From: Bacillota bacterium
GTDB taxonomy: Bacteria > Bacillota > SHA-98 > Ch115
NCBI GenBank assembly: GCA_013178415.1
Contig: JABLXA010000009.1
Location: 32,589-96,588 of the forward strand
Reading direction: 5' to 3'
Length of the DNA: 64,000 nt
The translations under genes and the position numbers were made by a program. Of this stretch, positions 55,826 to 64,000 are shown in pieces; the first letter of the stretch is position 1; every line of letters begins with the position of its first letter. Below the pieces are notes generated by a model. It did not search any database and had not been told where the DNA came from. It was given only the letters and a program-made list of their open reading frames with translations.

Positions 55826-57838
55826 ATGGTGGAAGGTTTGCCCATCGGCCCGGCCATCGTACGGCGAAATGCCAAGATCATCCTGGTTATCCTGGTGCTG
55901 CTGATATTGACCATCAGAGTCGCCCCCATTCCGGGACGCTCACAAGGCAGCATATTCTATGATAGAAACGGCCGGATCCTGACAGTGACCACATCAGCAG
56001 GCAAGATCCCGGTTCCTATAGGGCAAATGTCCAAGTACCTGCCAGAGGCAGTTGTTGCAATCGAAGATCAAAGATTCTACGTGCACTTCGGCATTGACCC
56101 CGTGGGGCTTGTGAGGGCGCTGGTGACTAATATCAGGGCCGGGCGAATTGTTGAGGGCGGGAGCACCATAACACAACAATTGGCTAAGAATATGTTTCTC
56201 ACCCCTGAAAGGAGCATCGATCGTAAGCTCAAGGAAGCCATGCTGGCAGTGTACCTCGAGATGAAATTCGGCAAACGCGCGATCCTCGAGAAATACCTCA
56301 ACACAGTATACTTCGGGCATGGAGCCTATGGTGTTGAAATGGCATCCCGCGTCTATTTCGGAAAAGGTGCGAAGGATCTTACCCTAGCTGAGTCAGCCAT
56401 GCTTGCGGGGCTGATCCGCGGACCATATTACTACTCACCCTATAGAAACATAAAAGCTGCCATGGCAAGACGAGCAATGGTGCTCAATAGGATGGTGGCG
56501 ATGGGATACATTTCGCCCATCGAAGCGGCCGAGGCGGCCAGGGAGCCCATCCGCCTCGCGGGACTCGAAGGCAGAGAATACCGGCAGGCCCCTTATTTTG
56601 TCGACTATGTGATGCAGCAGTTGGCAGACCGGTATCTCAATGATGGTGATTTGCTCTATAATGGAGGACTTCAGATCCATACGACATTGGATGTCAACAT
56701 CCAGGTCGCGGCAGAGGAGGCGTTCCATGAGATCATAGGGGAGCTTGCTAAAGTGTCACCGGCAAAGCAGGGAAGTGCGCAGGGCGGCACCCTGATAACC
56801 CAGCCCCAGGGGGCTCTGGTGGCCATCGAGCCCCAAACGGGAGAAGTGCGGGCGCTCATTGGCGGCACCAGTTTCCGCATGACTCCATTTAATAGGGCCA
56901 TAAATGCAAAACGCCAGCCAGGTTCGGCATTCAAGCCTTTTGTCTATGCTGCAGCCCTTGACCATGGATTTACGGCGGCGTCCTCCATCGCATGCGAACC
57001 TATCTATCTCCCAACGGCCCAGGGGGTATATAGCCCCAGGGACTTCGGCAAGGAGTCGTATCACTGGCGCGTCCTATCATTGAGAGAAGCTCTGGTTGTA
57101 TCATGCAATGTCATTGCTGTCAAATTGAACTATGCGTTGGGACCAGAACTAGGAGCTTCCTACGCAAGAAACATGGGCATCACAAGTGTTCTCCGCCCCA
57201 ATTTATCTCTGGTGCTTGGCACATCAGAAGTAAGCCCTCTCGAGATGGCAGTCGCATATTGCCCGCTGGCAAATGGGGGTTATGCCGTAAAACCAAAGTT
57301 CATGAACTCTATTTTGAGTTCCACCGGAGGGGTGATTCGAACATTCGCGACAAGGAAGTGGAAAGTGCTCGATCCAAGGACCTCATATATTCTGACGGAT
57401 ATGCTGAAAGGGGTATTGAAGCGAGGTGGCACAGCGCCTGATGTCTCCCGCATCTTCAGCCACCCAGCAGCCGGGAAGACCGGCTCGAGCCAGAACTTTA
57501 CCGATGCATGGTTCGTAGGGTACACCCCTGACCTTGTCGCTGCCGTCTATATTGGGCATGATGATCCAGCGACCCCGGTGGCCCGGCCGGGAGGCGCCAC
57601 GGCGGCCCTCATTTGGGCCAGATTTATGCAAAGGGTATATGGCAATGCGTCACCACGTGATTTTACTGAACCTTCCGGTTTGGTTCGCCGGGAAGTCTGC
57701 GGCACGTCCGGTATGTCTCCCACGCCCTTTTGCCCGTGGACCAGGCAAGAGGTCTTCAAGGCTGAGACAGCTCCGGATACCCCCTGCACATGGCATAGCC
57801 CTGGCGCCGTCATGAAAGGAATGAACAAGGCTCGCTAG
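55826..57838 (+). CDS. Class A penicillin-binding protein (PBP1A type)
   Basis: This bifunctional peptidoglycan glycosyltransferase/transpeptidase has a short cytoplasmic start, one span (IILVILVLLILTI), and the GT51 domain with catalytic Glu80 (EDQRFYVHFGID) and GSTITQQLAKN. The transpeptidase has Ser367-x-x-Lys370 (GSAFKPF), SCN (VVSCNV) and Lys551-Thr-Gly. The length is 670 residues. The region before the ATG reads GGAGAGG directly adjacent to it, so translation may begin at a GTG or TTG within the first five codons. Confidence 0.95.
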   Translation: MVEGLPIGPAIVRRNAKIILVILVLLILTIRVAPIPGRSQGSIFYDRNGRILTVTTSAGKIPVPIGQMSKYLPEAVVAIEDQRFYVHFGIDPVGLVRALVTNIRAGRIVEGGSTITQQLAKNMFLTPERSIDRKLKEAMLAVYLEMKFGKRAILEKYLNTVYFGHGAYGVEMASRVYFGKGAKDLTLAESAMLAGLIRGPYYYSPYRNIKAAMARRAMVLNRMVAMGYISPIEAAEAAREPIRLAGLEGREYRQAPYFVDYVMQQLADRYLNDGDLLYNGGLQIHTTLDVNIQVAAEEAFHEIIGELAKVSPAKQGSAQGGTLITQPQGALVAIEPQTGEVRALIGGTSFRMTPFNRAINAKRQPGSAFKPFVYAAALDHGFTAASSIACEPIYLPTAQGVYSPRDFGKESYHWRVLSLREALVVSCNVIAVKLNYALGPELGASYARNMGITSVLRPNLSLVLGTSEVSPLEMAVAYCPLANGGYAVKPKFMNSILSSTGGVIRTFATRKWKVLDPRTSYILTDMLKGVLKRGGTAPDVSRIFSHPAAGKTGSSQNFTDAWFVGYTPDLVAAVYIGHDDPATPVARPGGATAALIWARFMQRVYGNASPRDFTEPSGLVRREVCGTSGMSPTPFCPWTRQEVFKAETAPDTPCTWHSPGAVMKGMNKAR

Positions 57839-57985
57839 AGCAGAGCTGAGCCATCAAGGGAATGCAAGGCACTTTGAATAAAAGAAGTGAAATTCGCCAA
57901 AACCTGGAGGATATTGAGCAATTATGTAGAAGTAACCAGATTGATGTTGCGGTCGATGGGAGCATGATATTTTCGCCGGGGAACG

Positions 57986-59083
57986 ATGTCCAGGAAGGGG
58001 GAAGCGGCGTTCCCTCCCCGGTTTTATGACCGGGGCATGCGACGCCGAGTAAAGAGAGTGGAAAAACAGCATGCAAAGCAGTATGTGTCAGATTTCACAC
58101 CAGGCCAGCACATTTCAAGTCCTTTCCTGGCTAGGGACAAACAACTGATCAATTTCGCCAATAAACCAGGACAATTTTTGCAGATAACTTTGCTTGACAA
58201 AACGGGAGAGATAAAGGCAGTATTGTGGGAAGACAACAATGGAGCATTTTCCGCATTTGAGGATGGTGACATAGTCTGGGTTGAGGGACAGATAAAAACC
58301 TATCGTGGCGCTCCACAGGTGACTATTCACGAACTCCGCAAGTGCGAGAAGGGTACCTACAATCTAGAGGATTTTCTACCGCGGACTAAGAAGGATACTG
58401 AGCTCTTGCTGCAGACGATCAGGGATACAGCGGCGTCAGTCAAAGATCCCTATTTGTGGATGCTGCTCGAATCTTTTCTAGATGACCCGAAGTGGGTCAC
58501 CGGATTTATGAATGCTCCCGCCGCGAAGTCCGTGCACCATGCGTATCTCGGCGGGCTGATCGAGCATTCCACGAATGTGATGAACATCGCCCTGTATATC
58601 TCCACCATCTACCCAGAGATCGACAGGGATCTCCTGGTCACGGGGGCCATTCTTCATGACATTGGCAAGATTGCCGAATATCGATTTGACGGCATCCTGG
58701 ACATCTCTGACGAAGGGAGACTTCTCGGCCATATCGTCATAGGCGACCAGATGATCGCAGAGAAAATCAAGGGCATCGAGGGATTTCCCAAAGAACTGGA
58801 GATGAAGATACGCCACATGATCCTGAGCCATCATGGCGAATACGAGTATGGCTCGCCGAAACGCCCGAAATTCGCTGAGGCATGTGCGCTTCATTATGCT
58901 GACAACCTCGACGCCCACGTCTCCCGGTTCATCCATGTCCAACAGACCTACAAAGGGAAAGCTGGTCACTGGAGCCCGTATGATAATGTCCTGGATAGAC
59001 ATATCTATCTAGGGTCAGATTATGGTATGCCTGTGGATGAAATCGCGGCTGCAGGCCCCGATGATGGCCGGGAAACACATTAA
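57986..59083 (+). CDS. yhaM: YhaM-like 3'-5' exoribonuclease (OB-fold plus HD domain)
   Basis: The protein has an OB-fold near residues 40-115 (QFLQITLLDKTGEIKAVLWEDN) and an HD domain (SVHHAYLGGLIEHST, ILHDIGKI, ILSHHGEYEYGSP, and HYADNLDAHV). This two-part layout is that of the YhaM exonuclease of Gram-positive bacteria, which degrades RNA 3' to 5' in a Mn-dependent way. The start at 57986 has GGGG upstream; an ATG at 58037 fits the family better at the N-terminus. It overlaps the end of the convergent HAD gene by four bases. Confidence 0.9.
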   Translation: MSRKGEAAFPPRFYDRGMRRRVKRVEKQHAKQYVSDFTPGQHISSPFLARDKQLINFANKPGQFLQITLLDKTGEIKAVLWEDNNGAFSAFEDGDIVWVEGQIKTYRGAPQVTIHELRKCEKGTYNLEDFLPRTKKDTELLLQTIRDTAASVKDPYLWMLLESFLDDPKWVTGFMNAPAAKSVHHAYLGGLIEHSTNVMNIALYISTIYPEIDRDLLVTGAILHDIGKIAEYRFDGILDISDEGRLLGHIVIGDQMIAEKIKGIEGFPKELEMKIRHMILSHHGEYEYGSPKRPKFAEACALHYADNLDAHVSRFIHVQQTYKGKAGHWSPYDNVLDRHIYLGSDYGMPVDEIAAAGPDDGRETH

Positions 59084-59907
59084 GTGTCTGCAGAAGCGGG
59101 TTCAAAGATAAACTTCCCGAAGGCCTCAGCGACTCCGTTGCCATCAGGGGCTTCTGTCACATAGTCGGCCATCTGCTTGACGCTCTCCTCGGCGTTCGCT
59201 ACAGCCACTCCTATGGATGCGGCTTTTAGCATTTCTATATCATTCTCAGAATCCCCAATCGCCATGATCTCACCCGCATGGATGCCGAATCTTTCGGCAA
59301 GCTTCAATAATGCCCTCCCCTTTGAGACACCCTTATTGACCACTTCCACATATGTAGGCAAGGAAATCATGATATTGAGCCTGTCTCCAAAGCGTTGCTT
59401 GAGAATCCCCAGATGCTTGCGCGCAATCTCTTCGGGGGCGAGAATCAATAGTTTTGTTGAGCCTTCGGCCGACCTCTGCCTCAGGAATGCGGCAAGATCA
59501 GGCACAGCCACGACCTTCGCGCCATAGCGGCTGCTATACATTTCAGCTTCATCTGACATCCTGTTGACATAGACCACTTCATCGATGTAGGTATTCACCG
59601 TAAGGTCATTTTCCTCTGCGTACCGGATGATCTCCAGCGAGAGATCATATGGGACCGGGAGGTGGAAATATACTTCGCCAGACTTAGATGCCTTGATCAG
59701 AGCCCCATTGTAAGTGATCAATGGAATATCGAGGCCTAGTTGATCCCCAAGCGGAGCCACGGCCGAGAACATCCTGCCGCTGGCAAGGGTGACCATTACG
59801 CCCTGCCGGATAGCTTTCTCAATGACCGCCTGGCCAGCCTCAGAAATATGATTTGGGGCATCTAGAAGCGTGTTGTCAAGATCTAGAGCAACAAGTCTTA
59901 TCGCCAT
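59080..59907 (-). CDS. HAD-superfamily (Cof-type) phosphatase
   Basis: The 275-residue protein has the nucleophile motif DLDNTLLD, the conserved TYNGA segment for the cap, and GDSENDIEML for the metal. The cap is the type C2 of the Cof/YkrA family, which acts on sugar phosphates, flavin precursors or similar small molecules. The start at 59907 is chosen by AAAGGG; ATG 59919 is also possible. Substrate unknown. Confidence 0.9.
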   Translation of the reverse strand: MAIRLVALDLDNTLLDAPNHISEAGQAVIEKAIRQGVMVTLASGRMFSAVAPLGDQLGLDIPLITYNGALIKASKSGEVYFHLPVPYDLSLEIIRYAEENDLTVNTYIDEVVYVNRMSDEAEMYSSRYGAKVVAVPDLAAFLRQRSAEGSTKLLILAPEEIARKHLGILKQRFGDRLNIMISLPTYVEVVNKGVSKGRALLKLAERFGIHAGEIMAIGDSENDIEMLKAASIGVAVANAEESVKQMADYVTEAPDGNGVAEAFGKFIFEPASADT

Positions 59908-59989
59908 TGAATCATTCATCCCTTTCGATAGGAAGGACACCCATTCCATTCCCTACAAAGCATCGGACTCTTTATATCATTACTCCAGG

Positions 59990-61777
59990 TTATTTAGCGA
60001 CGGCATCCAGCAGAAATTCACCTGCAGACATCTGATAGAGTCGGCTGTATATTCCTCCTCTGGCCATTAGTTCATCATGAGTGCCAATCTCTGCTATTCG
60101 TCCTTCCTGTAATACCAATATTTTATCCGCCCGGCGAATTGTAGACAACCTATGCGCTATCACTATTGTGGTACGATTCTTGATAAGTTTTTCGATAGCA
60201 TCTTGAATCATCGCCTCTGTTTCAGCATCCACCGATGAAGTCGCCTCATCCAGGATGAGGATCGGCGCATCCTTGAGGATCGCTCTTGCTATCGAGAGCC
60301 TCTGCTTCTGGCCACCGGAGAGCCTGACTCCGCGCTCGCCAAGGTAGGTGTCATATCCGTGAGGTAAGGTTTCAATGAATTCGTGCGCATTGGCAAGCCT
60401 TGCGGCGCAGATCATCTCTTCCTCTTTCGCGTCCGGCCTGCCGCAGAGTATATTCTCGCGCACGGTGCCGTTGAAAAGGAAGACATCCTGCAGAACCATG
60501 CTAATGGATTGTCGCAGCGATTTCAAGGTGACCGTAGAGATATCATGTCCATCGATGTAGATAGTTCCCTTCTGGGGCTGGTAGAATCGGGGAATAAGCC
60601 CGGCCAGGGTGGATTTCCCGACGCCTGTAGGCCCCACCAGAGCTAGCATCTCCCCGGGGTGGACTTCAAACGACACATCCTGGAGCACCGGAGTTATTCC
60701 GTCATATGAGAAAGATACATTCTCAAACCTAACGTGTCCTTCAACCCTGCCAATAGGCTTTGCGCCAGGGGAATCTTTTATATCTGGCTCTGTGTCAAGA
60801 ATCTGGAAGAATCTCTCGCCGCTGGCAAGAGCCTGCTGAAGACCCTCATTTAGTCGCGCCAGTAGAGTTATGGGCTGGTAAAACATGTTCAGATAGAGGA
60901 GAAATGTTACGATGTCTTGTATGGAGACCCTTTGGCGCAATGCAAGCAACCCCCCAGCGAGTACCACTATCACGCCGCCCACAGACCCGAGCCATTCTAC
61001 CAGAGGATGGTATATTGCATTGAGGCGCAATGCTGTAAGCAAGTCTCCGGTATACTTCTTGGACCGAGTATGCACCCTTGCCATTTCTATCTGCTCCCTG
61101 GTAAATAGCTGGATCTCCTTGATTCCTGAGAAATTATCCTGCAGTAGCGCATTGAGCTGCGATAGACTCTCTTGGGCCTCGCGGAATACCGGGCGGATCT
61201 TCTTGCTGAAGGATAGAACGACCCAGGCGAGAAATGGCATAGGAATTAGGGTTAGGAACGCAAGGGCGACATTCAATCGGAAAAGTATTATGGCTATCCC
61301 CACCAGTACCAGGCCATTCACTGCCAAATCTGGAATGGCGTGAGCGAGAAGGGACTCAAAATTCGCTGTGTCATTTACGACCCTGGACATAAGCTGGCCC
61401 GTTTGCTTGTTTGAATAGAAACGCAAGGATAGTTTCTGAAGATGCTCATACAGCAATACCCTAAGATCAGATACAAGATTCCATGCCACCGAATGCGCCG
61501 TATAGCTTGTAGTATACTGAAACAAGGCCTTTACGATATATGCGGCAAGAAGAAGGATCGCGAGCATCACCACTCTCCTAGAATCAAATCCCAGCATCTC
61601 CCCATTGAGATCCGCAGAAGAACTCACAGTTGGAGACGTTATGATGCCCACCAAGGACCTCATGAGCCACGGTCCCACCAAACTACACGCGGTCACTAGG
61701 ACCGTACTCAGGATGACCAGCAGGAGCTTAAGCCGATAAGGCTTGAGGAAGGCAAGAAATCGCCTGAAGGTCTGCAC
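59990..61777 (-). CDS. ABC exporter half-transporter (MsbA/LmrA type)
   Basis: This protein of about 595 residues has an N-terminal six-span membrane domain and a C-terminal ATPase with Walker A GPTGVGKST, signature LSGGQKQR, Walker B LILDEATSSVD and the H-loop (VIAHRL). It should act as a homodimer that exports lipids or drugs. GTG 61777 is preferred because GGGGTG is placed better than for the GTG at 61786. An own promoter lies at 61825-61853. Confidence 0.93.
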   Translation of the reverse strand: MQTFRRFLAFLKPYRLKLLLVILSTVLVTACSLVGPWLMRSLVGIITSPTVSSSADLNGEMLGFDSRRVVMLAILLLAAYIVKALFQYTTSYTAHSVAWNLVSDLRVLLYEHLQKLSLRFYSNKQTGQLMSRVVNDTANFESLLAHAIPDLAVNGLVLVGIAIILFRLNVALAFLTLIPMPFLAWVVLSFSKKIRPVFREAQESLSQLNALLQDNFSGIKEIQLFTREQIEMARVHTRSKKYTGDLLTALRLNAIYHPLVEWLGSVGGVIVVLAGGLLALRQRVSIQDIVTFLLYLNMFYQPITLLARLNEGLQQALASGERFFQILDTEPDIKDSPGAKPIGRVEGHVRFENVSFSYDGITPVLQDVSFEVHPGEMLALVGPTGVGKSTLAGLIPRFYQPQKGTIYIDGHDISTVTLKSLRQSISMVLQDVFLFNGTVRENILCGRPDAKEEEMICAARLANAHEFIETLPHGYDTYLGERGVRLSGGQKQRLSIARAILKDAPILILDEATSSVDAETEAMIQDAIEKLIKNRTTIVIAHRLSTIRRADKILVLQEGRIAEIGTHDELMARGGIYSRLYQMSAGEFLLDAVAK

Positions 61778-61824
61778 GAACCACACCCCGCCGAAAAATG
61801 GTAGAAAGGTGAAACGCCAAACAG

Positions 61825-61853
61825 ATTATACCACATCTGAAAATGTGCTTGAA
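61825..61853 (-). promoter_or_regulatory. Promoter of the ABC exporter gene
   Basis: On the minus strand TTCAAG (61848-61853) is 17 bp from TATAAT (61825-61830), with a TGn extended -10. It is divergent from the tRNA promoter, with only six bases between the two -35 elements. Confidence 0.55.
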
Positions 61854-61859
61854 GGGGAG

Positions 61860-61888
61860 TTGACGGATGGACGGATTTACGGTATACT
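61860..61888 (+). promoter_or_regulatory. Strong sigma-A promoter of the tRNA cluster
   Basis: TTGACG (61860-61865) and TATACT (61883-61888) have an ideal 17-bp spacing. The predicted start near 61895 lies about 38 bases before tRNA-Val. Confidence 0.8.
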
Positions 61889-61932
61889 AAGGCTTGCCAG
61901 AGCGAAACCGAGTTTTGTGGCCGGTTGTTTCC

Positions 61933-62008
61933 GGGCGAATAGCTCAGCTGGGAGAGCACCTCCCTTACAAGGAGGGGGTCGGCAGTTCAACTCTGCCTTC
62001 GCCCACCA
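61933..62008 (+). tRNA. tRNA-Val (anticodon TAC)
   Basis: A 76-nt cloverleaf with acceptor GGGCGAA/TTCGCCC, anticodon loop CTTACAA and T loop GTTCAAC. The discriminator A and CCA are encoded. It is first in a Val-Asp-Phe cluster. Confidence 0.97.
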
Positions 62009-62022
62009 TATCAAGAGACTGC

Positions 62023-62099
62023 GGAGGCGTGGTGCAGTGGTCTAACATGCCTGCCTGTCACGCAGGAGATCGCGGGTTCGACTCCCGTCGCCTCCGCCA
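62023..62099 (+). tRNA. tRNA-Asp (anticodon GTC)
   Basis: A 77-nt cloverleaf with acceptor GGAGGCG/CGCCTCC, discriminator G, encoded CCA and anticodon loop CTGTCAC. Confidence 0.97.
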
Positions 62100-62134
62100 T
62101 ACTCAATACAATTGCATAGAATGATTTTTTAGGT

Positions 62135-62210
<76 letters not shown>

Positions 62211-62501
62211 AGTATTTCTAGGGGTTGCGGGATTTGAGAAAAAGAGTTCGACAGCTAAATGACAGCAAAACATAAAAGGCCTCGGCGCTCGCCGGGGCCA
62301 TCACGTCGGGCATTGCTTGCTGTCCTTGCCGGCGACAGCGAGATTTTCAGCCTCAGAGGATGATTTCGCTCATACTTATAATTAGATAGGGGTCTCTATT
62401 TCCGCTCCAAAGGTGAAGGTTCTGCCGCTTCTCTTGGTACCTCAAGGGCGTCTAGGAGATTGCTCGAAAACTCTGACGACCTCTATATATTGTGGCTACG
62501 C
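62211..62501. other. Non-coding junction after the tRNA cluster
   Basis: No gene is evident on either strand. It holds the strong GC hairpin at 62278-62299 and a weaker GCTGTC/GACAGC hairpin (near 62328-62350) followed by ATTTT, a possible terminator for the tRNAs. It marks the change from core genes to the accessory end. Confidence 0.45.
62272..62299 (-). terminator. Terminator for minus-strand transcription after the accessory genes
   Basis: GGCCTCGGCG (62278-62287) pairs with CGCCGGGGCC (62290-62299), one G-T pair. On the minus strand it is followed by TTTTATGTTTTG. It would stop the accessory transcript before it enters the tRNA genes. Confidence 0.65.
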
Positions 62502-62876
62502 TTAAGAGTTGCCCCAACATATTGTGGGATATAGCTTCTTTGATAGAGTTTCCGAGCATATTCCTAGGAAGTTTTCTATAGCTGCCATTAGTTCCTTCTG
62601 GTCCTTAATGCATGAGATGTGTGGCATTAAGGAGAATATCATCTTGTTCTCCCTGCGAATCGCCTCCAGAAGGGCTGCACCGCCATACTCCTCCCAGAGA
62701 ACCTCGCGCCCTCCAGGTGTTTCTTTGAAGCATACACGGGCACGAGGACGCCCACGCCCGCGGGAAATCTCATAGACATGCCCGTCGGCAACATAGTAAT
62801 GTATATAAAGAAGTCTGCCATTCTTGCGCGCGTAGACGCGCTTCCCCCGCTTATAGGCATAAATAGCTTCTCTCAC
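62502..62876 (-). CDS. Hypothetical protein with DUF6788-like basic N-terminus
   Basis: The GTG at 62876 with GGGAGG seven bases upstream gives 124 residues; an ATG at 62912 with AAGGG is possible. The start (REAIYAYKRGKRVYARKNGRLLYIHYY) is basic and beta-rich, resembling small DNA- or RNA-binding modules found in mobile or repeat-linked genes. The C-terminal half is helical with three Cys. The family name is only a guess. It lies below a cluster of inverted repeats. Confidence 0.45.
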   Translation of the reverse strand: MREAIYAYKRGKRVYARKNGRLLYIHYYVADGHVYEISRGRGRPRARVCFKETPGGREVLWEEYGGAALLEAIRRENKMIFSLMPHISCIKDQKELMAAIENFLGICSETLSKKLYPTICWGNS

Positions 62877-62953
62877 TGGCCATCCTCCCTTCGCGCCCCT
62901 ATCAAGGGTCATGGCAACCCTTATCGAGCCACCCTGATCATTGAATAGGGTTC

Positions 62954-63037
62954 TGCATAGGGTCCCTATGCACCTGCATAACCCTGCTGCACATCCTCTG
63001 CAGCAGTCGCTATGCAACGTGTATAGATTACCTATAC
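62954..63037. repeat. Three inverted repeats within 85 bp
   Basis: They are: a 19-bp palindrome with 9-bp arms (62954-62972, TGCATAGGG/CCCTATGCA); CTGCTGCA/TGCAGCAG with a 7-base loop (62984-63006); and GTATAG/CTATAC (63021-63037). The last overlaps the stop region of the YgiT-like gene. They may serve as operators, mRNA-processing hairpins or the remains of a mobile-element end. Confidence 0.65.
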
Positions 63038-63292
63038 CTGCGCATTGTAGTGGGAATGGGAAAAGGGTAGCACTGGTACGCTTATCCGCCGGATTGGCTT
63101 AATATCCGATTCCAAGATGGTATCGATGTCCTTAGAAGTTGAGGCAGAGATCAGCTGCTCCCCACAACTCCTACAAACCTGTGCCGGTACTCCGTCGATC
63201 ACGATTAAACGACCCTTGTAGTGGAAGTCAAGCTGGATTGTCTTTTCTTCCAGAATCCCGCCGCAAACCGGGCAGATATTTGCATCATTCAT
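63032..63292 (-). CDS. YgiT-type zinc-finger protein (antitoxin-like)
   Basis: The 86-residue protein has CPVCGG and CRSCGEQ zinc knuckles 31 residues apart, followed by a tail with a helix (SKDIDTILESDIKPIRRI). YgiT/MqsA-type zinc fingers accompany toxins. It overlaps the end of the DUF4258 gene by eight bases, the common toxin-first order. It lacks a clear helix-turn-helix, so it may not itself bind DNA. Confidence 0.85.
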   Translation of the reverse strand: MNDANICPVCGGILEEKTIQLDFHYKGRLIVIDGVPAQVCRSCGEQLISASTSKDIDTILESDIKPIRRISVPVLPFSHSHYNAQV

Positions 63293-63605
63293 TCGGATGT
63301 CCCCCCTTACGCCTGATTTTATAGGCTATCCATTGTTTTTCATCCGGGAAGTAGAAGGTTATGATATCGCTAACCGGAGCCATGCTGCAAACTACGTGCA
63401 ATGGCAGTCCACTTGGAGTATGCCCGTAGATAAGGCAGCTTGGGAAGGGCCTGTCATTAGGGTATTCCTCGATAATCTCCCCATTCAAGATAGCGGCTTC
63501 CATGTCCCCTGCTGTAATTCCTCGCTCCTTGGAGCGAATTGCAGCATGGGTGGTTAAGCGATAACTGCCCTCCCTTATTTTGGTCCGGATTTTCTCAATA
63601 TCCAA
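63285..63605 (-). CDS. DUF4258 protein (toxin-like partner)
   Basis: The 106-residue protein starts at TTG with GGGAGTGAG upstream. It contains TTHAAIRSKERGITAGDMEAAILNGEIIEEYPNDRPFPSCLIYG, the DUF4258 signature with the conserved His-Arg pair, and ends in WIAYKIRRKGG. DUF4258 proteins are found paired with YgiT-type zinc fingers and have a RelE-like fold. The toxic activity is inferred. Confidence 0.85.
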   Translation of the reverse strand: MDIEKIRTKIREGSYRLTTHAAIRSKERGITAGDMEAAILNGEIIEEYPNDRPFPSCLIYGHTPSGLPLHVVCSMAPVSDIITFYFPDEKQWIAYKIRRKGGHPNE

Positions 63606-63682
63606 AGAGGCTCACTCCCTAACTCCTGCATCCCCTTTTTCATGGCCTCTATAGCCTCTATAAGCTCCTCACGGATGCTCAT
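63575..63682 (-). CDS. 35-residue small ORF between RelE and DUF4258 genes
   Basis: ATG at 63680-63682 is preceded at eight bases by AAGGAGG, one of the best ribosome sites in the window. It encodes an amphipathic helix (MSIREELIEAIEAMKKGM) and a short tail, ending at TAA 63575. It overlaps the DUF4258 start by 31 bases, so translation of that gene may be coupled to it. It could be a third component, or a leader peptide. Confidence 0.6.
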   Translation of the reverse strand: MSIREELIEAIEAMKKGMQELGSEPLWILRKSGPK

Positions 63683-63707
63683 TGTTAGGGCCTCCTTACT
63701 GGACTGG

Positions 63708-63959
63708 CTACCGATAGGCCTCCCGCCCATGTCTTACTCGCAGAATATAAAGAAGCTCTTGCTCCCGTTCAATTCGGAAGATAACCCGCCAGTCTCCCAC
63801 CCTGAGCCGCCATTCCCCCGGGCTGCCCTGGAGTTTCTTCAGGTCTACAGCTTGCGGGTACGTTAGAAGTCGGTCCAAAGCAGCCCTAATCCGCCTTTGT
63901 GTTTTCCTGTCAAGATTAGCAAAGTCTTTCTGGGCCGGTTCGGTTATCTCAAGTTTCAT
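63708..63959 (-). CDS. RelE/ParE-family toxin
   Basis: The 83-residue protein has the RelE fold: KLEITEPAQKDFANLD, RIRAALDRLL, and the basic end GEWRLRVGDWRVIFRI..ILRVRHGREAYR. The conserved arginines used for mRNA cleavage at the ribosome are present. It overlaps the end of its antitoxin gene by four bases (ATGA). Confidence 0.92.
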   Translation of the reverse strand: MKLEITEPAQKDFANLDRKTQRRIRAALDRLLTYPQAVDLKKLQGSPGEWRLRVGDWRVIFRIEREQELLYILRVRHGREAYR

Positions 63960-64000
63960 AATCCCAGTTCCCTTTTAAACTCTTCCCAGGGCTTTGTCTT
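63956..64000 (-). CDS. Partial antitoxin (C-terminus), cut by the window edge
   Basis: Only the last 14 codons are inside the window, ending KPWEEFKRELGL and TGA (63956-63958). This ending is common in RelB/Phd-like antitoxins encoded just before RelE. The overlap ATGA links it with the toxin gene. Confidence 0.75.
   Translation of the reverse strand, partial: KTKPWEEFKRELGL

Noticed and set aside
62021..62022. tRNA-Asp starting two bases earlier (GCGGAGG acceptor)
   Set aside because: That register lacks T at position 8 and the G discriminator; GGAGGCG at 62023 gives a standard Asp tRNA with encoded CCA.

Overview
The window reads as a chromosomal stretch of a spore-forming, anaerobic, Clostridia-like member of the Bacillota. 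The sporulation and germination genes (a SpoIVFA/SpoIVFB-like pair, a complete gerA-type operon, a Spo0E-like phosphatase), the classical Firmicutes gene orders (rplU-rpmA-obg-nadD-yqeK-rsfS; cdaA-cdaR-glmM-glmS; acpS-nnr-alr-mazEF; tsaE-tsaB-rimI-tsaD), a transcriptional T-box before ileS and an [FeFe]-hydrogenase operon all point that way. Nearly everything is on the minus strand. Plus-strand features are one 73-codon ORF, a penicillin-binding protein, a YhaM-like exonuclease and three tRNAs. No genus is claimed.

Layout: 1-163 carries short tandem repeats after a radical SAM gene (164-1546) and a winged-helix gene. 2743-8792 is the ribosome/cell-cycle block (rsfS, yqeK, an inserted RRM protein, nadD, obg, rpmA, rplU, RNase G). 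8880-13506 holds the TIGR03936/TIGR03960 pair and the SpoIVFB/SpoIVFA-like pair. 13568-17624 is the germinant receptor operon. A c-di-AMP receptor-like PII protein, an MFS permease and an Ig-domain protein follow. 20484-24101 is an isoleucyl-tRNA synthetase fused to a C-terminal NUDIX hydrolase, behind a T-box leader. 26004-33774 is a four-gene hndABCD-type hydrogenase operon with a sigma-54 promoter and an iron-sulfur sigma-54 activator upstream; its NuoF-like subunit is fused to a GltD/NfnB-like flavoprotein. 33818-41334 has galU, hpt, comB, an LCP protein, the tRNA t6A genes and spo0E. 41471-49672 has D-amino-acid and acyl-amino-acid hydrolases, mazEF, lpd, alr, nnr and acpS. 49690-54312 runs from amino-sugar synthesis to c-di-AMP synthesis. 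54412-61777 has apgM, PBP1A, yhaM-like, a HAD phosphatase and an ABC exporter. 61933-62210 has tRNA-Val, -Asp and -Phe. 62502-64000 is an accessory end with inverted repeats and toxin-antitoxin-like genes.

Links between genes: CdaA makes c-di-AMP and a DarA-like receptor lies 36 kb away. GlmS/GlmM feed the cell wall built by Alr, PBP1A and LCP. TsaB/D/E make t6A. The hydrogenase operon appears to be switched on by a redox-sensing sigma-54 activator. The most unusual items are the IleRS-NUDIX fusion, the NuoF-GltD fusion with its sigma-54 circuit, an L27 lacking the Firmicutes leader together with loss of the Prp gene, an obg gene that seems to need a CTG start, and small ORFs and leader structures that standard gene calling would miss.
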